Positions 24,222-28,283 of a stretch of 28,283 nt of DNA are shown piece after piece (positions within the stretch are counted from its first letter, which is position 1; every line of letters starts with the position of its first letter). The DNA lies in contig MU602700.1 in NCBI GenBank assembly GCA_025201865.1, positions 56,508-84,790 of the forward strand. Reading direction: 5' to 3'. The DNA is from Ramicandelaber brevisporus (taxonomy: Eukaryota; Kickxellomycota; Ramicandelaberales; Ramicandelaberaceae). A model generated the notes under the pieces. It ran no database searches. It was not told where the DNA came from and saw nothing but the letters and a program-made list of their open reading frames with translations. A program made the translations under genes and the position numbers.

Positions 24222-26327
24222 ATGCGCATTGTCAGTACGCTGGGATTGTTGCTTGTCTCGCTGGCAGCTGTGCGAGCTGAATGCGGCAAAGGCGTGAAAT
24301 GTGGCGAGGGTTCGCCATGCTGCCGCGAAGGCTGGTGCGACAGCAAAGCCTCGTTCTGCATGGCCGGATACTGCGACCCAGTCCACAGCTTCTCCCCAAA
24401 CAGCTGCTGGCCACGTCCAGCCTGCATCGACCAATCTTATACATTTGGAGGCGGTGGATTCGCACCCAGCCCGATTCGATGGACATTGGCCAAAAGCTTC
24501 AACGGTGACCCAAATACAGCCGATTGGATTCGTGAATTCGAGCCAGACCACACTGAAGTCAATCCTGCCACTGGCGGAATGGTCCTGTACATGACAAGAG
24601 CACCGGGAGAGCAGAAGGGCTTTGGTGCCACAGTCAGCTCAACAAGATGGGTTGAATATGGAAAAGTTACGGCGCGATTGAAATCTGCATCTCATGGCAA
24701 AGGACCAGTATCGGCATTCATTCTCAAGGGTAGCGAGGGTGATGAGATTGACATTGCTGAGATTGTTGGATTGGAGCGCGATCGCATTCAAACCAACTTC
24801 TACTACGACGGCATCGAGGATTACACGCACATGGTCAGATCACCAGAATTGGCACACACGGACCAGGCGTACTACGATTACGGCGTGGATTGGAAGCCGG
24901 ACAGCATCACCTGGCTGATCAACGGCCAGCCAATTCGAGTGCTGCGCAAAGCGGACACCTGGGACAGTAAGCTCAAAGTGTTCAAGTTTCCATCTCGGCC
25001 AGCACGCATTCAGTTTTCGGTTTGGGATGGTGGCAATAGTGGCAAGGAGGGCACAATGAAGTGGGCGGGAACACCAACGGAATGGGACAAGTTTGCACGA
25101 TTCGAGATGGAAATTGCTCAGGTCTCAGTGGAGTGCTATTACAAGGGCAATTCAACATTTCAGATACAACAGCAACAACAACAGCAGCAGCAACAGTCGC
25201 CTGTCAATGTCAACACTCCAAAGATAGAATCTGTACCTGCAAAGCAGGTGAAAGCACTAGCTGACGTTTCCCATCAAACAGTTCAAGCATCGAATGCGCA
25301 AATGCCACAAACAGTCATTGTGGAGACAACAACAGCACCAGCAGCATCAGCAACACAGCCAACACCGGCAGCACAACAGAACGTTCAAATTCCAGCTAGT
25401 CTTTTCATGGCTGCCAACAATGGTGGAGGTCAACCAGTGCAACAAGCACGCCAACCAGTCACTCCAGCTGCACAAGTTCAGGCAACAGGCACAGTACCAA
25501 CAGCAGCTCCAGTTCCACAGGCAGTGACTGTACAGCAAACTGCATCAACGACAGTAACGCCTCAGGCGGCTCAGGCAACTGCACCTGCACCTGCGCCTGC
25601 TGCAGCAACAACACCAATGCCAGCTGAGCAGCCAAAAGCTCCACCTACAGCAGCATCACCAGCTCAAGTGCCGCCAGCACAACAGCCATCACCAGCCACT
25701 CAGACCACACCTCCGGTGAAGCAGACACCAGCACCAGCAGCACCAGCAGCGCAGCAATCACCACAAGACAAGCCACACGATCCGTCATTCACCAGGATTG
25801 CAGCAGATGAATCGCCGCCACAGGGAAACAGCAGCAAAGGCGCATCAGCAGTACTTCCATCAGGCGATGGCGATAGCGAAGTTCACCCAGCGTCTCCAAA
25901 TGCTGCGGATCCAGCGTCTGGTACGGAGGCTGACCCGAGCATTTTGCGTGGCAAAGGAAGTCGACAAGTTCAGCCAAATGATTCTGACCAAATTGACAAC
26001 AGCGGCAACAGCAGCGGCAACAACGAGAGTGATGGTCGAACTCCAGGATTCAAAAACGGCAAGTTTATTGGCGGTCCACCAGCACGAGTTCCGGCATCGC
26101 CATCAGTTCCAGACACACAGGTGGGCAAACTTGGCGCTGGTGCGTCAAAATCGAAGTCAGTTCGGCCTGGAATGTCAACGATGCTACATCCTCTCAGCTG
26201 GCCTGATGTCGATGTGGCAATCAACGCAGCTGCGGCGGCATCTAACGACGACATCACCATCCATGCCACACATCCACTTTTGTTGAGGATAGTTATCTTT
26301 ACTACATTCTTACTTACATCCTTTTAA
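24222..26327 (+). CDS. GPI-anchored Crh/Utr2-like GH16 chitin-glucan transglycosylase with chitin-binding domain, 701 aa
   Basis: Crh enzymes link chitin to beta-glucan in the fungal cell wall. Signal peptide at about 1-19. A compact Cys-rich CBM18-like domain (20-50; CGKGVKCGEGSPCC) leads into CDPVHSFSPNSCWPRPAC (51-68), an arrangement seen in Utr2-type proteins. The GH16 domain spans about 70-300: KGFGATVSSTRWVEYGKVTA, then the catalytic strand GDEIDIAEIVG with Glu175 (nucleophile), Asp177 and Glu180 (acid/base), TNFYYDGI, DYGVDWKPDSITWLING and FSVWDGG. Here the motif is ExDxxE rather than the ExDxE usual for Crh. A 10-Gln run (316-325) opens a P/A/Q/T-rich, probably glycosylated stalk of over 200 residues. 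The C-terminus (HPLLLRIVIFTTFLLTSF), after a small-residue AAAAASNDD stretch, is a GPI-anchor signal. No introns. Confidence 0.93.
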   Translation: MRIVSTLGLLLVSLAAVRAECGKGVKCGEGSPCCREGWCDSKASFCMAGYCDPVHSFSPNSCWPRPACIDQSYTFGGGGFAPSPIRWTLAKSFNGDPNTADWIREFEPDHTEVNPATGGMVLYMTRAPGEQKGFGATVSSTRWVEYGKVTARLKSASHGKGPVSAFILKGSEGDEIDIAEIVGLERDRIQTNFYYDGIEDYTHMVRSPELAHTDQAYYDYGVDWKPDSITWLINGQPIRVLRKADTWDSKLKVFKFPSRPARIQFSVWDGGNSGKEGTMKWAGTPTEWDKFARFEMEIAQVSVECYYKGNSTFQIQQQQQQQQQQSPVNVNTPKIESVPAKQVKALADVSHQTVQASNAQMPQTVIVETTTAPAASATQPTPAAQQNVQIPASLFMAANNGGGQPVQQARQPVTPAAQVQATGTVPTAAPVPQAVTVQQTASTTVTPQAAQATAPAPAPAAATTPMPAEQPKAPPTAASPAQVPPAQQPSPATQTTPPVKQTPAPAAPAAQQSPQDKPHDPSFTRIAADESPPQGNSSKGASAVLPSGDGDSEVHPASPNAADPASGTEADPSILRGKGSRQVQPNDSDQIDNSGNSSGNNESDGRTPGFKNGKFIGGPPARVPASPSVPDTQVGKLGAGASKSKSVRPGMSTMLHPLSWPDVDVAINAAAAASNDDITIHATHPLLLRIVIFTTFLLTSF
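25167..25196 (+). repeat. CAA/CAG tract coding ten glutamines
   Basis: Ten mixed Gln codons mark the border between the GH16 domain and its P/A/Q/T-rich stalk. Confidence 0.8.
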
Positions 26328-26450
26328 CCGTTTTTATAGAGCCAGCATACTGATAGAGAAAGGATGCAATGCAGAGCTGAAGTGACATTGCAGTTACTGT
26401 TCAACTGTTTGTTTGTGCGTGGAACATGAACAAGAGCGGAGACTCGAACC

Positions 26451-26480
26451 ACACAAACACACAAACACACAAACAAACAA
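26451..26480. repeat. (ACAAACAC)n repeat in the DPB2 upstream region
   Basis: A/C tandem units lie about 55-80 bases before the DPB2 start codon, likely in the leader. A/C-rich runs just before starts recur in this window (for example before the anthranilate synthase gene). Confidence 0.75.
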
Positions 26481-26533
26481 CTGCACAGAACACACAGCCG
26501 AGCAAGCAAGTGCAAGCGTAATCAGCAAGCAGA

Positions 26534-28283
26534 ATGAGCCTCGACAAGCTGGTGTACCGCCTGTTCACGCGGAAGCACGGCCTGACGCTCCACGCCGATG
26601 CGCACCGCCTGCTCGAGAGCTCGATGGCTGTGTTTGGACTGAGCGAGCACAGCGCTCCGGCCGAGATCACCAGCTGGCTAGAGAGCGCCGCGGCAGCCTG
26701 GGAGAGCCACAACAGAGGCGCAGCCATTGTGGACAGCGAGCGGCTCGGAGAGGTGCTGCGGGCGATGGCACGAGAGCGGGGCATTGGCGGCATTGGCGGC
26801 ATTGGCGGTATGGCTACAGCAACATCGGCAACATCGGCAGCAACAGGCACTGCCCAAAGACAGCAAACACAGCATCAACAACAACAACATCAACAGCAGC
26901 ACTACCAGCACTTCCATGTCATTGACGCGTTCGATACGCCGCGGCTCGGATACAGCAGCACAACAGAGAAGTTCGCGGCGACAGTTCCGCCGTCATCTGG
27001 CGGCAGCGCGCTGCTGGCATCGCCAGAGACCAAGGCGGCCATGTTCAGCGAGCGGCTCGACTTTATCCGCCAGAGCATCCAGCGCAGCGACCACTTCACA
27101 GAGTCCGGCGTGCTCTCGTTCGGCGGTGGCCAGCACACCAGCGGCAGCCGCATGAGGCTGAGTGCCATCAAGTCGCTTCTGGGCCGAGACGGCGACTCGG
27201 TGCTCATTCTCGGGCTGCTCGCGCGCAAGGAGGACGGACGGCTGTGTCTCGAGGACGAGAGCGGCCGCATTCCGCTGGTGTTTCCGGAGGTGCTGCCAAA
27301 GGGCCGCGTGCTGGGGCTGTTCACAGAGAACTGCGTGGTGCTGGCCGAGGGCACGTACGAGGATGGCGAGCTGACAGTGGCAGCCATCGGGCATCCGCCG
27401 CTCGAGCCGCGCCAGGATGTGCGCATGCTGCTCAACGGCATCAACTACTTTGGCGGCCCGCAGACGCTCGGCACATCGTCGCTGAGCGCGTCTTCACTGG
27501 CAGCCGGCAGGCGACTCGGCGGCGACATCAGGCTGGATTTGGACAGCATTGGCGGCAGCAGCGGTGGCAGCAGCGGTGGCAGTGGCGACGGCAGTGACGA
27601 TGGCGACCACACAATCGTCGTCTTGTCCGACATCCACCTCGACGATCCCGACACGCTGGCGGCGCTGCGCACGCTGTTTGCCGGATTCAGCGCGACGCCG
27701 CCAACTGCCTTCGTGCTGTGCGGCAACTTCCTGTCGACGCACGGCGTGCCGGGAAGCGGGTTCTCGGCGGCATACCAGGCTGCATTCGCGGCACTGGCCA
27801 GCCTCATTGCCGAGCACCGGCCACTGATGCAGCGGTCGCACTTTGTGGTTGTGCCTGGTCCGAGCGATCCGTGGACACAGGGCTCGTCGACGATTCTCCC
27901 CCGCCGGCCGCTGCCTGCGTCGCTCACATCCGCGTTCCGCGAAAAGGTGCCGCACGCTGTGTTTGCGTCCAATCCGTGCCGCATCCTCATTCGCAGTCGC
28001 AGCAGCAGCAGTCGCAGTAGCGGCCGCAGCCGCAGCCGCAGTGCAGCGCAGTCCGACCACGAAATGGTTGTGTTCAGGGCAGATCTGGTCAGCACGATCC
28101 AGCGCAACTGCGTGATCCGGCCGCCGCACATCACCGCCAACAAGTTCCCGATGCACGTTGCGCAGCTCGTCGTCCGGCAGAGCCACCTGTATCCGCTGCC
28201 GCTGCGCGTGTGTCCGGTGCTGTGGGGCTACGAGCACGCGCTGCGGCTGTATCCGGCGCCAGATGCCGTGATCCTGGCCGACA
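26534..28283 (+). CDS. DPB2: DNA polymerase epsilon subunit B (Dpb2/POLE2), 5' part, at least 583 aa
   Basis: Essential non-catalytic subunit of the leading-strand polymerase, which joins Pol epsilon to the CMG helicase. The start ATG gives the conserved N-terminal helical domain (MSLDKLVYRLFTRKHGLTL, then DAHRLLESSM). A repeat GIGGIGGIGGM and a Q/H-rich linker follow, then FHVIDAFDTPRLGYSS, the OB-fold region (DRDGDS-like GRDGDSVLILGLL, LEDESGRIPL) and the calcineurin-like phosphoesterase domain from about residue 357 (VVLSDIHLDD, FVLCGNFLS, VVVPGPSDPW). Typical catalytic metal residues are incomplete, as expected for this inactive family. Two lineage-type inserts lie in it: a G/S/D run before VVLSDIHL and an R/S run (about 497-510). 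The frame is open to the last base; roughly the final 50-100 residues are outside the window. Base composition is clearly more G/C-rich than in its neighbours. Confidence 0.95.
   Translation, partial: MSLDKLVYRLFTRKHGLTLHADAHRLLESSMAVFGLSEHSAPAEITSWLESAAAAWESHNRGAAIVDSERLGEVLRAMARERGIGGIGGIGGMATATSATSAATGTAQRQQTQHQQQQHQQQHYQHFHVIDAFDTPRLGYSSTTEKFAATVPPSSGGSALLASPETKAAMFSERLDFIRQSIQRSDHFTESGVLSFGGGQHTSGSRMRLSAIKSLLGRDGDSVLILGLLARKEDGRLCLEDESGRIPLVFPEVLPKGRVLGLFTENCVVLAEGTYEDGELTVAAIGHPPLEPRQDVRMLLNGINYFGGPQTLGTSSLSASSLAAGRRLGGDIRLDLDSIGGSSGGSSGGSGDGSDDGDHTIVVLSDIHLDDPDTLAALRTLFAGFSATPPTAFVLCGNFLSTHGVPGSGFSAAYQAAFAALASLIAEHRPLMQRSHFVVVPGPSDPWTQGSSTILPRRPLPASLTSAFREKVPHAVFASNPCRILIRSRSSSSRSSGRSRSRSAAQSDHEMVVFRADLVSTIQRNCVIRPPHITANKFPMHVAQLVVRQSHLYPLPLRVCPVLWGYEHALRLYPAPDAVILAD

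Noticed and set aside
26425-26450. tRNA B-box-like GGTTCGAGTC on the minus strand
   Set aside because: The flanking bases do not form a T stem, and no A box, anticodon arm or acceptor stem could be found around it.
27445-28237. Long antisense frames of 232 and 247 codons over DPB2
   Set aside because: They are Arg/Ala-rich by-products of a G/C-rich coding region on the + strand that clearly encodes Dpb2.
1-28283. Reassigned CTG codon (CUG-Ser or CUG-Ala code)
   Set aside because: CTG occurs at conserved leucine positions in the GH20, Trp2 and Dpb2 genes, so the standard code applies.

Overview
The window looks like nuclear DNA from a fungus. It holds twelve densely packed protein genes, eleven complete and one cut by the right edge. 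Each reads as one uninterrupted coding exon in the standard code; CTG sits at conserved leucine positions. Fungal markers are a GPI-anchored, chitin-binding GH16 wall transglycosylase of the Crh/Utr2 type, a secreted GH20 beta-N-acetylhexosaminidase, a free-standing anthranilate synthase component I, a Gid9/Fyv10 ubiquitin-ligase subunit, a mitochondrial class 2 dihydroorotate dehydrogenase and a Dpb2-type polymerase subunit. The class 2 enzyme argues against a Saccharomyces-like yeast. Intron-poor genes with many CAG/CAA (polyQ), N-, S- and G-rich tracts would fit an early-diverging lineage such as Kickxellomycotina, but that placement is only an inference.

Layout, left to right: kinesin-8 (-) and checkpoint clamp subunit Rad9 (+) diverge from a shared 580-bp region. 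Then come, all on +, an ACOT13-like hotdog thioesterase, an unrecognised Q-rich protein, anthranilate synthase component I and Gid9. Gid9 converges on a class 2 DHODH (-). DHODH shares an 85-bp bidirectional promoter with a small acidic unknown protein (+), which converges on an unknown signal-peptide protein (-) carrying a twin CX3C motif. A 2.1-kb stretch without a coding gene follows, leading to the hexosaminidase (+). Next are two unrecognised genes diverging from each other (256 aa on -, 753 aa membrane protein on +), then the Crh-like GH16 gene (+) and the 5' part of DPB2 (+), which runs off the window.

The genes do not form one pathway. Loose themes are genome and spindle maintenance (kinesin-8, Rad9, Dpb2), core biosynthesis (Trp2, DHODH), carbon-metabolism control (Gid9) and chitin or cell-wall remodelling (GH20, GH16). 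tRNA, rRNA, CRISPR or transposon features were looked for by eye and not seen.

The most interesting points are: (i) a long leader upstream of the hexosaminidase that almost lacks ATG and has a 354-nt AG-free zone, suggesting a 5'UTR intron, preceded by a cluster of GATA-factor motifs; (ii) an ExDxxE (beta-bulge) active site in an otherwise Crh-like enzyme; (iii) a twin-CX3C protein with a secretory-type N-terminus; and (iv) the pair of orphan genes between the two chitin-related enzymes. No clearly new multi-gene system could be shown from sequence alone.
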